The notes: generated by a model not told the origin, from the sequence alone. A DNA stretch of 64,000 nt from Bacillus thuringiensis (GCF_001182785.1 NZ_CP012099.1:2602501-2666500), one strand, 5' to 3'; shown: positions 44,630 through 54,107, counted from the first letter of the stretch. Translations and numbers: made by a program.

Positions 44630-46333
44630 TTACTTAATTTTTGCTGCATCAAATGCCTTTTGAACTGCTTGAACTTCAGCTGTATTCGCACCATATTTAT
44701 TAGTTGCCACTCGAATACATGCTGATCTCAATTCTTTGAAATTAGAAGTCATGTTTAACTCATCAGTATTTGCATAATAGAAAATATCAAACATTTTATC
44801 TTCACCAATTCCTTTAACAGTTACTCCGTTATGAGTACCGCCTTTTGCAATGAGATACGCAACTTTATTAATAATACTTGAATTAAAATGAACACCGCCT
44901 TGATCCCATCCATTAAAATCGTTAAATTCACTGTAATCATCTGGATAAGGTACTCCTAGTGAAGATGGAACAGAAGCTGGGTTTTCCATATCACGGAAAA
45001 CAGATCCTGTTTGTTCTCCCATTGTCCAGTTAAAGTTTCCATTATTTACGTATTTCTCAATAGATGTTCCCATAATATCAGATAGTGCCTCATTAATCGC
45101 ACCAGATTCCCCGTAATATTCAAGATTAGATTCGCTAGAAGTAACAGCATGTGTAAATTCATGTCCAGCTACGTCATATGCTTTAACAATAGGATCACCA
45201 TATACAAGCATACTTCCATTATTAGCACTTAATGCATTCTGCCAATTCTTCGGATCATTCGTCTCTTCAGAATCCCAAGCGTGTACAACTGAAACTACCT
45301 TTTGTCCCTTATTATCAAAGCTATTACGCTTGTATTTATCTTTATAAAAATCAAATACTTTTGTTGCTAAGTAATGAGCACTTACCGCTTTTGGATCGTT
45401 AAATGTTGCCGAAGTACTAGTCGCTAATGTACCAGGATAATAGCTTTCTTCTTTAGTAATATCTTTGTAATTCACATCATATGTTTCAATTCCTTGCCCT
45501 CTTGTATAATCAGCAAGAGCATATTTGCCATTACTTTGTTTAGAGATACCAAATGAACGAGAAATACCTAAATCATCTTTTCCTGTTCCGGTTAATGATG
45601 TAAGACTGCTTTGTTTACTTTTCTTTAAAGCTCCAACTAGTTTGTCACTGGCCTTTAAGTTAGATTCTTGTACCATATTTTTTAACATATCACCATTTTG
45701 TGCATTTACTAAATAAGTACCAGAAACATAGTTTGGTGTTGCAGCTTCAAATTTAACTTGGTATGCATTTTTAGCTTGTCCATTATTTTCATCAACAAAA
45801 ATAACCTCTTTAACTTCTGGCTCAGTAATAAACTTGATATCGTTCCCGTACTTCGTATAAATAAATTGTTTTGCTTCATCTTTTGATAGATTAATAGTTT
45901 TTTTCAATTCTTCTTGTTTTAAATTTTGCGCGCTATCACCTGAAACACTTTTAATAACACCATTATTATCTACATGTGCAGTTAATTGATGGCCATATAC
46001 TTCTTTTCCTTCGTATGTTTGCTGCATACGTATAAGTGTAGTTCCATCATACGAACCACGTTTTTGAAGGACTTTATAATCTACTCCTGCTTCTCCATTG
46101 ACTTGTTTTTGGGACAGAGCTTGCTCTGTTTTCTCCTTAAGTGCATCCTTTACTACATTTTCTGGTGCCTTTTGTGACGGTTGTGTAAGTTCACCCGAAC
46201 GGAACGATTCCTCCTGAATTTGAACTTGTAGCTGATCTGTTTCCTCTGCATGACCTACCCCATATGGTGCCACAGCTGTTAAAACTAATCCTGTTGTTAA
46301 TGCTACCTTAGTTAATGTCTTTGTGTTTTTCAT
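44630..46333 (-). CDS. Bacillolysin, secreted M4 (thermolysin-like) metalloprotease
   Basis: A 567-residue pre-pro-protease. The signal peptide ends near residue 29 (VGHA-E). The pro-region (FTP and PepSY-type, about 30-250) is followed by the mature enzyme with zinc motif HEFTH at 391-395, third zinc ligand Glu415 in GAINEALSD, and the later VHFNSSI strand, where the usual Gly after Ser is replaced by Ser. AGGTGAAAT fixes the ATG at 46333. A perfect PlcR box lies 98 bases upstream, so the gene should belong to the quorum-sensing virulence regulon. It is probably the counterpart of the PlcR-regulated protease NprP2 of B. cereus. Confidence 0.95.
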   Translation of the reverse strand: MKNTKTLTKVALTTGLVLTAVAPYGVGHAEETDQLQVQIQEESFRSGELTQPSQKAPENVVKDALKEKTEQALSQKQVNGEAGVDYKVLQKRGSYDGTTLIRMQQTYEGKEVYGHQLTAHVDNNGVIKSVSGDSAQNLKQEELKKTINLSKDEAKQFIYTKYGNDIKFITEPEVKEVIFVDENNGQAKNAYQVKFEAATPNYVSGTYLVNAQNGDMLKNMVQESNLKASDKLVGALKKSKQSSLTSLTGTGKDDLGISRSFGISKQSNGKYALADYTRGQGIETYDVNYKDITKEESYYPGTLATSTSATFNDPKAVSAHYLATKVFDFYKDKYKRNSFDNKGQKVVSVVHAWDSEETNDPKNWQNALSANNGSMLVYGDPIVKAYDVAGHEFTHAVTSSESNLEYYGESGAINEALSDIMGTSIEKYVNNGNFNWTMGEQTGSVFRDMENPASVPSSLGVPYPDDYSEFNDFNGWDQGGVHFNSSIINKVAYLIAKGGTHNGVTVKGIGEDKMFDIFYYANTDELNMTSNFKELRSACIRVATNKYGANTAEVQAVQKAFDAAKIK

Positions 46334-46413
46334 TATTTCACCTCGTATAATTTTTGAAATAGAAAGCTTGTACAAAGTATACTGTCTATTCCTGTCGGAA
46401 AAAAGAGAAAATA

Positions 46414-46453
46414 CACAATTTATGTAACATTATGCAAAATTACATAAATTGTG
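46414..46453. repeat. 14-bp perfect inverted repeat in the protease promoter
   Basis: CACAATTTATGTAA (46414-46427) and its exact complement (46440-46453) are separated by 12 bases and partly overlap the PlcR box. Confidence 0.75.
46431..46446. promoter_or_regulatory. PlcR box
   Basis: TATGCAAAATTACATA matches the PlcR consensus TATGNAN4TNCATA at every fixed base. It lies 98 bases before the protease start and about 45-50 bases before the likely -10 box. Confidence 0.85.
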
Positions 46454-46598
46454 GTCAATATTATAAATAATGAACGGAACACATATGAACATTAATTTGA
46501 ATAAAAAAGAGTCCTTTTAGGCGCTCATCCAATTGGTTAATTATTAATTATCTATATTCATTCTAATAAAAGTACACTTACATCTAAATACCAACATA

Positions 46599-46633
46599 AA
46601 AACCCACTCTTTACTATTGTAAGAGTGGGTTTA
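46599..46633 (-). terminator. Terminator of the 5'-nucleotidase gene
   Basis: AAACCCACTCT at 46600-46610 pairs with AGAGTGGGTTT at 46622-46632, with A residues before it. Confidence 0.8.
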
Positions 46634-46673
46634 ATGCTATTAAAATAACAATTACTATAAGAAACCTTATAAT

Positions 46674-48626
46674 TTATATTTTTTTAGTAATCCTACTAAG
46701 TTTTTTGTAAAATTCACCTTTTGTTTTTATATGCTTAAACTGATTTGGATTAATATTTGCTTTTTGTGAGAGTGCTACAATCTCTTCTTTTGTAATTGAA
46801 TCTTTCGTATTTATAGATGCTATATTTGTGTATTTTCCGTCTTCTGTTTTTGGAATTTCTAAAATCCCTTTATTCACAAGATCAACTACAGCCTTATGCT
46901 CTGAAGAATGTAAATCTACACCAGTAATTTTCCAATTATGCATAACTTTTGGTGTGTATACACCGTTCTTTACCTCTTTTAAATATGTAATAGCAAGGTT
47001 ACGAATGGTTCCACCTGTTTCTCCGAATGCATTCTCTTGTTTAGATGACCAAATTTGTTCAAACTTACGCCCCTCTAAAGCTCCCCCTTTTGCCTGAAGA
47101 GCCTCCATTCTATATGCATTCATTCCCAGCGTCATAACATCGCTCATTTTGATTGGTTTATTTGTACGAATAGAACGTAAATTTGTAATTCTACTTCCAT
47201 ATGGTTTTGTTAAGTCAATTTCGTATTTTACGCCTCCAAAGAAATCGTTCGTACTGTATTTAGATGCACGGCGGGTTTTATCAAAGCTAACGGTTACATC
47301 TCCAGCACGAGATGAGTTAAAATATCCCGCTGCCCATTCCATATAGTCTTTTAAATCTTTTCCAGAAATCTTATATACTGTAATTTCTCCCAAGGCATAT
47401 TGGTAATTGTACGCAATATCTTTTTTCTTAATAGGACCTGTATCCAAACGGGCATAATCATTATCAATTTGATGGGCTACTACATCTGCTTTACTGTAGT
47501 AGAGCATGACTTCATGAAAGAAATCTGATAAAGGTGTTTCTTGAATCTGAACACTTGGAATACCCTTTATTTCATTTTCAGGAACAAGATTTCTACCCTT
47601 TAATTGAGCGACTACAACATTTGCATCTCCTCTCGCATATTCGTGAAAAGGTGTTAGTGTTTCTTCAAGTGTAGGATCAGATAATATCGTTGTTCCATCA
47701 GCATTTTTTACAGGTATAGCGGTAGCAGTTTTATCTTTTAAAACCAACTTCCCATCTTGCTTTGTAAAAGTAAGGTCAATACGTGAAATATGTGTTCCAT
47801 ATTTATCTGGCTCTGTAATAATTACGCCATTTACAACTTCTTTTTTTACAAGTTTATGCATGTGAGCCGCAAAAATAGCGCTTAGTTCCGGACAAGCATT
47901 TGCAATATCTTGAACACCAGTACCAGGGATACCATTCTCATTTTCTAATCCCATATGCATAACTCCTACCATTACATCTACTTTACCTTCTAATTCCTTA
48001 ATTGCCTTTTTCGTCTCTTCTACCGGATTTTTCACCACTAAACCATCTAAGTGATCTGTCCCTTTTTCAAAATCACTAATCATTGGTGTATTCATACCAA
48101 TAATCCCAACTCTAATTCCACCTTTTTCTACAATTGTATATGCAGGAAGAAAGCGCTCTCCATTTTCCTTATAAATATTACCTGCTAACGTTTTTCCCTT
48201 ATATTGCTCACTAACTTTTTTCAATGTATCTAATCCAAAGTTGAATTCATGATTTCCAAATGCCCAGGCGTCATATCCCATTGTATTCATCGCTACCATC
48301 ATTGGCGATTGTGGCTTATCGTTGAATAATTCTACTGAGTTTCCTTGAATTGTATCCCCGGCATCTACTAATATGGTATTTGGATTTTCTTGACGGACCT
48401 TCTTTATAACCGTATAAAGCTGCGTCAAACTTCCACTCATATTTGCTCCATCAAGTGCATAATCCCACGGCATAAATCTACCATGAATATCTGCAGTACC
48501 TAACAATGTAATATTAACTTCAGATTCCTCAGCCATAGAGATAGGTGGTTTGACTATGACTGCTGTTCCGAGCAGTAATAGAATTACAAAGTAACATACA
48601 TAGTTCTTCCATTTCATTCTTTGCAT
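46674..48626 (-). CDS. Secreted bifunctional metallophosphatase/5'-nucleotidase
   Basis: A 650-residue exported enzyme. After a signal-type helix (LLLLGTAVIVKPPISMAEE) comes a calcineurin-like phosphoesterase domain with GTADIHGRF, DAGDTIQGN, FGNHEFN and AAHMHK, and then a 5'-nucleotidase C-terminal domain (about 330-540) with GEITVYKISGKDL. The last 100 residues form an extra SLH-like/linker part, but no sortase motif is seen. It releases phosphate from nucleotides or cyclic dinucleotide products outside the cell. The ATG at 48626 lies 13 bases after GGGGAG, which is longer than usual, so the exact start is uncertain. Confidence 0.9.
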   Translation of the reverse strand: MQRMKWKNYVCYFVILLLLGTAVIVKPPISMAEESEVNITLLGTADIHGRFMPWDYALDGANMSGSLTQLYTVIKKVRQENPNTILVDAGDTIQGNSVELFNDKPQSPMMVAMNTMGYDAWAFGNHEFNFGLDTLKKVSEQYKGKTLAGNIYKENGERFLPAYTIVEKGGIRVGIIGMNTPMISDFEKGTDHLDGLVVKNPVEETKKAIKELEGKVDVMVGVMHMGLENENGIPGTGVQDIANACPELSAIFAAHMHKLVKKEVVNGVIITEPDKYGTHISRIDLTFTKQDGKLVLKDKTATAIPVKNADGTTILSDPTLEETLTPFHEYARGDANVVVAQLKGRNLVPENEIKGIPSVQIQETPLSDFFHEVMLYYSKADVVAHQIDNDYARLDTGPIKKKDIAYNYQYALGEITVYKISGKDLKDYMEWAAGYFNSSRAGDVTVSFDKTRRASKYSTNDFFGGVKYEIDLTKPYGSRITNLRSIRTNKPIKMSDVMTLGMNAYRMEALQAKGGALEGRKFEQIWSSKQENAFGETGGTIRNLAITYLKEVKNGVYTPKVMHNWKITGVDLHSSEHKAVVDLVNKGILEIPKTEDGKYTNIASINTKDSITKEEIVALSQKANINPNQFKHIKTKGEFYKKLSRITKKI

Positions 48627-49152
48627 AATAATAATATTTCTCCCCTTTTTGTACTTTCGTAAAGTTGTTTGAACTTTAAAAATGTAACTTATTATTCGGG
48701 AAACTTCAACTACAAAAGATAATTTTGAAGGTGGTTCTGTTGCAAAAATAAAAAGAATAAATTGCATACATCCCCTAACAGAATTGTATTTTATCGTTTC
48801 CTGACAGAATACCCCTTCCTTAAGGGTGTGAAGTGTACTTTCAAAATAAGGACATATCATTCATCATCATTTCAATTTATTAAAACGGGCATATACAATA
48901 TGTTATGATGATTAATTTTTTGAATTTCGTTGCTGATTTATTTCCTTCTAAATAAAAATACTTTCAAAAAAAATAACCCCGCTCTTCATTTAAGACGGGG
49001 TTACACTTATACAGAAAATCGGGTAGTTTCATATTTTCTTAAGTTTATTGGTTACTTTCAACTAATTTCATTCTACTTTTGTTTTCTTCTAAATCAATAT
49101 GAATCAACCGTTTTCCCTGTTTATAATACGTATCAATAAATAGGGGGGATTT
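48627..49152. other. Intergenic region between nucleotidase and DinB genes
   Basis: It contains the leader of the nucleotidase gene and the terminator at 48966-49003. No gene with a ribosome-binding site is seen in the remaining sequence. Confidence 0.5.
48966..49003 (-). terminator. Terminator of the DinB-family gene
   Basis: TAACCCCG at 48974-48981 pairs with CGGGGTTA at 48996-49003; the A run at 48966-48973 gives the T tail on the minus strand. Confidence 0.8.
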
Positions 49153-49668
49153 TTACTTTTCAATTTCACAAAGCAATTTTATTTCTTTAATTTGTTCTAT
49201 ATGACGCTGTTCATGCAGATAGATCAGTTCTATCCACTGATCAAGGAGTAATTCTCCAAGAGCTGGATGCATCACTGATTTTTTCGCTAATATAGATTCA
49301 TCTTCTATTGTACTCAGGAAATGCATTAATTCTTTTCTTGATTTGCTTAACATATTGAGCATTTGCTGCACTTCAAATGGTTCTATACTTGGTTCAATCA
49401 TTTCTGGAGCTATAAACTTTTTCGTTCTATCTAATAAAATAGTGTGAATTTCTTTACGCTCATTTTGGGTACTATCTAACTTTTTTAATCCTGACGAAAT
49501 AACTGTTATAACTCTCTCATCTAATAAAACTAAATGATGACAAACTTGTGCAATACTCCATTTATCCTTATCTGGTTTCCTATTAAATTGAGCATCACTT
49601 AACAAAGTAATTTCCTCAACTAATTGATTTCTCGTTTCATAAAACCTGTCATTTACAAATGTATCCAT
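49153..49668 (-). CDS. DinB-family protein
   Basis: A 171-residue DinB-fold protein with the opening helix motif DKWSIAQVCHHLVLLDERV (about residues 34-52, first His pair) and the closing YLHEQRHIEQIKEI (about 150-163). The three His expected for metal binding are present. The precise reaction is unknown. AAAGGAG precedes the ATG. It is a single-gene unit and the third DinB-type protein of the window. Confidence 0.87.
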   Translation of the reverse strand: MDTFVNDRFYETRNQLVEEITLLSDAQFNRKPDKDKWSIAQVCHHLVLLDERVITVISSGLKKLDSTQNERKEIHTILLDRTKKFIAPEMIEPSIEPFEVQQMLNMLSKSRKELMHFLSTIEDESILAKKSVMHPALGELLLDQWIELIYLHEQRHIEQIKEIKLLCEIEK

Positions 49669-49820
49669 GTGGATTCTCCTTTCATTGCAACCTACATACT
49701 TAAATTCCTACGCTAGAAATATTATCTTCGAAAAAAGATTTTCCTTCACTACTATGCCAATCAAATCTTTTCTTGCTTTTTTATAAATTATCAAGTTTCA
49801 TTTTAAATCCACAAATAAAG

Positions 49821-50309
49821 TTATTTGTTTTTTTGTATATTTTTAATTGGCACAAATAAATCAACTTTTAACTTTCCTTCTATATTTTCAGCAACGTTAT
49901 TTAAGCAAAACTCTAAATTATCTCTATCATAATCTGCATCATACTCACTATTTGGTAGCCACTCTGCATACATGTATTGATACGCTTCACTTAATTTATG
50001 AGGTTCATCATAAAACTGGTATAGACCATAGTTACCTCCATCTAACCTTTTAAATTGCACATCATGATACTTTTCTTTATCGAAGTTTTCAGGAATCGTA
50101 ACACATGCATCATGCCGGCACTTATGGCTTGCAACAAGTTCAGGATTATCTAATGATATTCCAATAAATGATTGCTCTGGTGGATACAGTTTATTTTCAA
50201 TTGACCAGTTCAGTAACTTCCTCCAGTGATCTTGCGGTTCAAAGTAGCTACCAGTTCGTCTTATATACGCTACTTCTAATGGTGGTAATTTTTTTATAAC
50301 AACTTTCAT
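49821..50309 (-). CDS. GyrI-like small-molecule-binding protein
   Basis: A 162-residue stand-alone GyrI/SbmC-like domain. The strand-helix pattern LPPLEVAYIRRTGSYFEPQDHWRKLLNWS, then FIGISLDNPELV and GGNYGLYQFYDEPHKLSEAYQYMYAEWLPNS, is typical. Family members are the ligand-binding part of AraC/MerR multidrug regulators or bind gyrase to block inhibitors. No DNA-binding domain is attached here. AGGGGAGAAG precedes the ATG. A role in sequestering a drug or metabolite is inferred. Confidence 0.85.
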   Translation of the reverse strand: MKVVIKKLPPLEVAYIRRTGSYFEPQDHWRKLLNWSIENKLYPPEQSFIGISLDNPELVASHKCRHDACVTIPENFDKEKYHDVQFKRLDGGNYGLYQFYDEPHKLSEAYQYMYAEWLPNSEYDADYDRDNLEFCLNNVAENIEGKLKVDLFVPIKNIQKNK

Positions 50310-50812
50310 TTACATCTTCTCCCCTATAAATACGTACACTGTTTATTTAGCTTTCTTTAATATTTATTCCTTCTTAAACAAAAAGAATTTTCTAATCACA
50401 TAAAGTGAAACTTTAATCAGCGGTGGTTTTGTTCATCCCCACTGATTATTAGTTGAACCAATCAGGCTACCAGTTAATGCGGGATAAACTTTAATTGATA
50501 ACATGTATAACAATCTTGAATAATAATGTCCTATCAATTTATCATTAAATAAATGTAAAAAATAACTCTATTTATTCATTTTTAATGCGTATGTATGTAC
50601 ATTTGTTAATTTATTCGATATATTATGGGTATTGAATGATTACGTAAAGTGTAAAGGTCGCTTATATAACACCTTATATTTTTATATCCGTGAAAACTAC
50701 AAAGTGTATGAAAATCCATTTGTCAAATGAATTTAGTGCGGAAGGAGGTTTGTGGTTACTTCATAGGGTATAATAATCAGTTTTTACTGATAAAAATATA
50801 GGAGGCGACATA
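50310..50812. other. secY2 upstream region with a repeat-flanked hairpin element
   Basis: The element at 50408-50495 is described separately. The rest (50500-50790) is AT-rich without a visible gene. ATAGGAGG at about 50801 is the ribosome-binding site of secY2. Confidence 0.5.
50408..50495. repeat. Possible small mobile repeat element
   Basis: AAACTTTAAT occurs in the same orientation at 50408-50417 and 50486-50495. The enclosed 68 bases begin with AATCAGCGGTGG, which can pair with CCCCACTGATT (50427-50447 region) to form a hairpin. The GC content is higher than around it. Direct repeats flanking a hairpin-rich block fit a miniature inserted element, though they may be chance. Confidence 0.35.
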
Positions 50813-52117
50813 ATGTTTCGTACGATTTCAAATTTCATGAGAGTAGCTGAGATAAGAAGGAAAATCCTTTTTACACTAGCGATGTTAATCGTTTTTCGAA
50901 TTGGCACGTTTATTCCAGTTCCTCATACTAACGCAGAGGTATTAAAAGTACAAGATCAAGCTAACGTTCTAGGTATGTTAAACGTATTTGGTGGAGGAGC
51001 GCTGCAACATTTCTCAATCTTTGCTGTAGGTATTACACCATATATTACAGCTTCCATCATAGTACAATTACTACAAATGGATGTTATACCTAAGTTTTCG
51101 GAATGGGCAAAGCAAGGAGAAATGGGCCGTAAGAAATCAGCTCAATTCACTCGATACTTTACAATCATTCTCGCATTCATACAGGCCATCGGAATGTCTT
51201 ATGGCTTTAATAATATAGCAGGTGGACAATTAATAACAGATCAAAGCTGGACTACATACTTATTTATTGCGACAGTTTTAACTGCAGGTACTGCATTTTT
51301 ACTTTGGTTAGGCGAACAAATTACCGCTAACGGAGTTGGTAATGGTATTTCGATGATTATCTTCGCAGGTCTCGTTGCCGCGATTCCAAATGTTGCAAAT
51401 CAAATTTATTTACAACAATTCCAAAATGCTGGCGATCAGCTATTCATGCACATAATAAAAATTGTTTTAATTGGACTCGTAATTTTAGCGATAGTTGTTG
51501 GCGTTATTTACATTCAACAAGCTGTACGTAAAATACCGATCCAATATGCAAAAGCTGTTTCAGGAAACAATCAATATCAAGGAGCAAAAAACACTCATTT
51601 ACCGCTTAAAGTAAATAGTGCTGGTGTTATACCAGTTATCTTTGCTTCTGCATTTTTAATGACGCCGCGTACAATTGCGCAGCTCTTCCCTGATTCAAGC
51701 GTATCAAAATGGTTAGTTGCAAATCTTGATTTCGCACATCCAATTGGAATGACACTTTATGTCGGTCTTATTGTTGCTTTCACATACTTCTACGCATTTA
51801 TTCAAGTAAATCCTGAACAAATGGCTGAGAATTTGAAAAAGCAAAATGGATATGTTCCTGGTATTCGTCCTGGTAAAGCAACTGAACAATATGTAACTAA
51901 AATTTTATACCGTTTAACATTTATCGGTGCAATTTTCTTAGGTGCAATTTCTATATTACCGCTCGTATTCACGAAAATTGCTACGTTACCACCTTCTGCT
52001 CAAATTGGTGGTACAAGCTTACTTATCATTGTCGGTGTAGCACTAGAAACCATGAAGACTTTAGAAAGCCAGCTTGTAAAACGTCATTATAAAGGCTTTA
52101 TTAAAAAAGTGAATTAA
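50813..52117 (+). CDS. secY2: Second preprotein translocase subunit SecY (SecY2)
   Basis: A 434-residue complete SecY with ten membrane helices. Typical parts are FRIGTFIPVPH in helix 1, the plug region with GGALQHFSIFAVGITPYITASIIVQLL, the loop PEQMAENLKKQNGYVPGIRPG before helix 9 and the end SQLVKRHYKGFIKK. The housekeeping secY lies in the ribosomal-protein (spc) operon between rplO and adk; none of these genes is here, so this is the accessory copy known from the B. cereus group, including B. anthracis. No secA2 is adjacent. AGGAGG precedes the ATG. A role in a special export route or under stress is inferred. Confidence 0.93.
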   Translation: MFRTISNFMRVAEIRRKILFTLAMLIVFRIGTFIPVPHTNAEVLKVQDQANVLGMLNVFGGGALQHFSIFAVGITPYITASIIVQLLQMDVIPKFSEWAKQGEMGRKKSAQFTRYFTIILAFIQAIGMSYGFNNIAGGQLITDQSWTTYLFIATVLTAGTAFLLWLGEQITANGVGNGISMIIFAGLVAAIPNVANQIYLQQFQNAGDQLFMHIIKIVLIGLVILAIVVGVIYIQQAVRKIPIQYAKAVSGNNQYQGAKNTHLPLKVNSAGVIPVIFASAFLMTPRTIAQLFPDSSVSKWLVANLDFAHPIGMTLYVGLIVAFTYFYAFIQVNPEQMAENLKKQNGYVPGIRPGKATEQYVTKILYRLTFIGAIFLGAISILPLVFTKIATLPPSAQIGGTSLLIIVGVALETMKTLESQLVKRHYKGFIKKVN

Positions 52118-52121
52118 TTAT

Positions 52122-52162
52122 AAAAAACACACTATATTTTAAAGACATAGTGTGTTTTTTAT
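52122..52162 (+). terminator. Terminator of secY2
   Basis: AAAAAACACACTAT pairs with ATAGTGTGTTTTTT around an 11-base loop, five bases after the stop codon. Confidence 0.85.
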
Positions 52163-52205
52163 TTTATATAAATATCGCCATTAATTCTCGATTTTAAAAT
52201 CCTTA

Positions 52206-52871
52206 TTATTGTGCATGTAAAATACCTTGAAGTACAACTTCTAATCCCCAGCGGAACCTTTCTTCTCCACCAGACAACATATCATCTTTTAAGCTTACAA
52301 TCATCGGATACTTTACTACATCTAATGTTTCGTACGAAGCACGAATTGCGTCAAGTGTAGTTCCCTTTTCTTTACGTGCTGTTTGTTCAAAGGCGACTGA
52401 AGCAGCATATAACAGTAGAATATCTACTCCCCATGCTGATGATTTCGCATTTACTCCTCCTAGGTGTAATTGGTGCAAAATCTGTTCGGTAAGAGCTAAC
52501 GAATTTGGTCCAATTGGAATTGTCATTAAAGCCAATTCTGCCATTCCAGGGGAATTGAACAAAATTCTGAAATATGAATATACAAGTTCAAATAATTCTT
52601 TTTTCCATGTTTCATTTTTGACATCTATTTCTTCAATCTTTCCTAGACCATAATCTAATACAAACGCTCTTAATTCATCAGCATTTTTAACATAAACATA
52701 TAAAGAAGATGGTCCTGTATCTAGCACTTTTGCAATTTTTCTCATACTAAGACCTGATATTCCTTCAGACTCCAGGAGGTTATATGCGGTTTTCACAATG
52801 ATTTCTTTACTCAATGGTTCTTTTGCTGGTCGCGAACGACGGCTATTCGTTGTATTTGTTTTCTCTTCCAT
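52206..52871 (-). CDS. TetR/AcrR-family regulator of the TetX-like operon
   Basis: A 221-residue regulator. The N-terminal helix-turn-helix is seen as AYNLLESEGISGLSMRKIAKVLDTGPSSLYVYVKNADELRAF (about residues 29-70); the C-terminal half is of the TetR_C_1 type, which binds hydrophobic or tetracycline-like ligands. AAGGAG precedes the ATG. It lies 24 bases after the TetX-like gene on the same strand, so both form an operon. A perfect 15-bp palindrome and a degenerate copy upstream of that operon are the likely operators; the protein is thus probably an autorepressor. Confidence 0.9.
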   Translation of the reverse strand: MEEKTNTTNSRRSRPAKEPLSKEIIVKTAYNLLESEGISGLSMRKIAKVLDTGPSSLYVYVKNADELRAFVLDYGLGKIEEIDVKNETWKKELFELVYSYFRILFNSPGMAELALMTIPIGPNSLALTEQILHQLHLGGVNAKSSAWGVDILLLYAASVAFEQTARKEKGTTLDAIRASYETLDVVKYPMIVSLKDDMLSGGEERFRWGLEVVLQGILHAQ

Positions 52872-52895
52872 AGTTCTCCTTAATTACATCCAGTT

Positions 52896-54059
52896 TTATT
52901 GTTGTCCATGAAGTTGATTCATAAGATTGTACATTTTAATAGCAGCATCTTCTGAAAAAAAAATTTCAAGGTTATCATTTGAGATAGCAGCAGATTGTGA
53001 AGAATAATCGTACATTTTTCCTTCATAAGTTTTGATTGCTTCGTTCAAATCGTCATACTTTACAATAGCCAGTGCAAGTTCTGCTGCATCACGCATAGCT
53101 AGGTTCACACCTTCTCCAGCAAATGGAGACATTAAATGAGCAGCATCACCAATTAAAGTAACACCAGGTGTACTATTCCAAGTTAGCCCCACAGGTAACA
53201 TATAAATTCGTCTAGGAAAGATTGCACCATCTGCACATCTAATATAATTTTTAAGAGTTTCATCCCAGTCCTCAAAATATTGTAGAAGTTGACTCTTTGC
53301 TTCTTCTACATTTTCAAATGGAATCCCACAATTATCAAGCCATTCTTTATTAGTTCTAAAACTTAAGTATACTCGAATACTGTCATCTCCATTTAACTGT
53401 GCCAAAATACCTTTTTGATCCGAAAGTGCAAAGACTTTACCACGCCGATTAAACTCCGCTATTCCCGGATGATTTTCCGTGACATTTTGCAAATTCAATT
53501 CAATCATACTAATTCCAGTATATTGTGGTACCGAATCTGTGACAAGTGGGCGAATTTGTGAAAAAGCTCCATCTGCCGCTACAACTAAATCCACAATATC
53601 TACATGTCCATTTTCAAAATGAAGTTTATGCATACCATTTTCTAGAGAAACGGCTTTTATTAAATTATATCCCCAATGTATACATTCTGAATCAACAGAG
53701 TTTAAAAGCAACTCACGCAAAGTACCACGATCAATTTCAGGACGATCCCCGCCAGCTGAATCTGCTTCTTCATCTAAATATATTTTTCCACTTTTATCAA
53801 ATAAGCGAAAATCTTCTCCCTCATATCTAGCAAATTCATAAAATTTCTCTAACAATCCTGCTTCTTTTAGCGCTTCTTGACCAGAATCATGATGGATATC
53901 TAATGAACCTCCTTGTTGACGACTCATTGGGGATGTTTCTCTTTCATACACCACACTTTTTAAACCATGTTGTTGTAATGTACGAGCTAATGTTAATCCT
54001 CCTGGTCCAGCGCCTATAATGGCAATTCTTTTTTTCGTATTTTTCGTTCTTTCCATCAT
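52896..54059 (-). CDS. TetX-like FAD-dependent monooxygenase
   Basis: A 387-residue flavin monooxygenase very close in layout to TetX (388 residues). The FAD motif IIGAGPGGLTLAR is at 14-26, GGSLDIHHDSGQEALKEAGLL matches the TetX phrase [21 protein letters not shown], then come EIDRGTLRELLLNS, the AADGAFS strand and the second FAD motif GDAAHLMSPFAGEGVNL at 304-320. TetX adds oxygen to tetracyclines and inactivates them; substrate residues may differ here, so tetracycline resistance is not proven. AAGGTG lies 6-7 bases before the ATG. The following TetR gene and the operator upstream suggest induction by the substrate. Confidence 0.88.
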   Translation of the reverse strand: MMERTKNTKKRIAIIGAGPGGLTLARTLQQHGLKSVVYERETSPMSRQQGGSLDIHHDSGQEALKEAGLLEKFYEFARYEGEDFRLFDKSGKIYLDEEADSAGGDRPEIDRGTLRELLLNSVDSECIHWGYNLIKAVSLENGMHKLHFENGHVDIVDLVVAADGAFSQIRPLVTDSVPQYTGISMIELNLQNVTENHPGIAEFNRRGKVFALSDQKGILAQLNGDDSIRVYLSFRTNKEWLDNCGIPFENVEEAKSQLLQYFEDWDETLKNYIRCADGAIFPRRIYMLPVGLTWNSTPGVTLIGDAAHLMSPFAGEGVNLAMRDAAELALAIVKYDDLNEAIKTYEGKMYDYSSQSAAISNDNLEIFFSEDAAIKMYNLMNQLHGQQ

Positions 54060-54107
54060 TAATCACACCTTACATGTTTTTGAATTACTTGTTTTATTTA
54101 TAACATA

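Larger units (their letters stand above)
46334..46598. other. Neutral protease promoter region
   Basis: TATACT on the minus strand (46381-46376) is a likely -10 box, with the PlcR box and a long inverted repeat further upstream. The part from 46455 to 46598 holds a weak hairpin near 46505-46530 and no gene. Confidence 0.5.

Noticed and set aside
48930..49139. Plus-strand frame of 69 codons
   Set aside because: It spans a terminator hairpin and has no ribosome-binding site.
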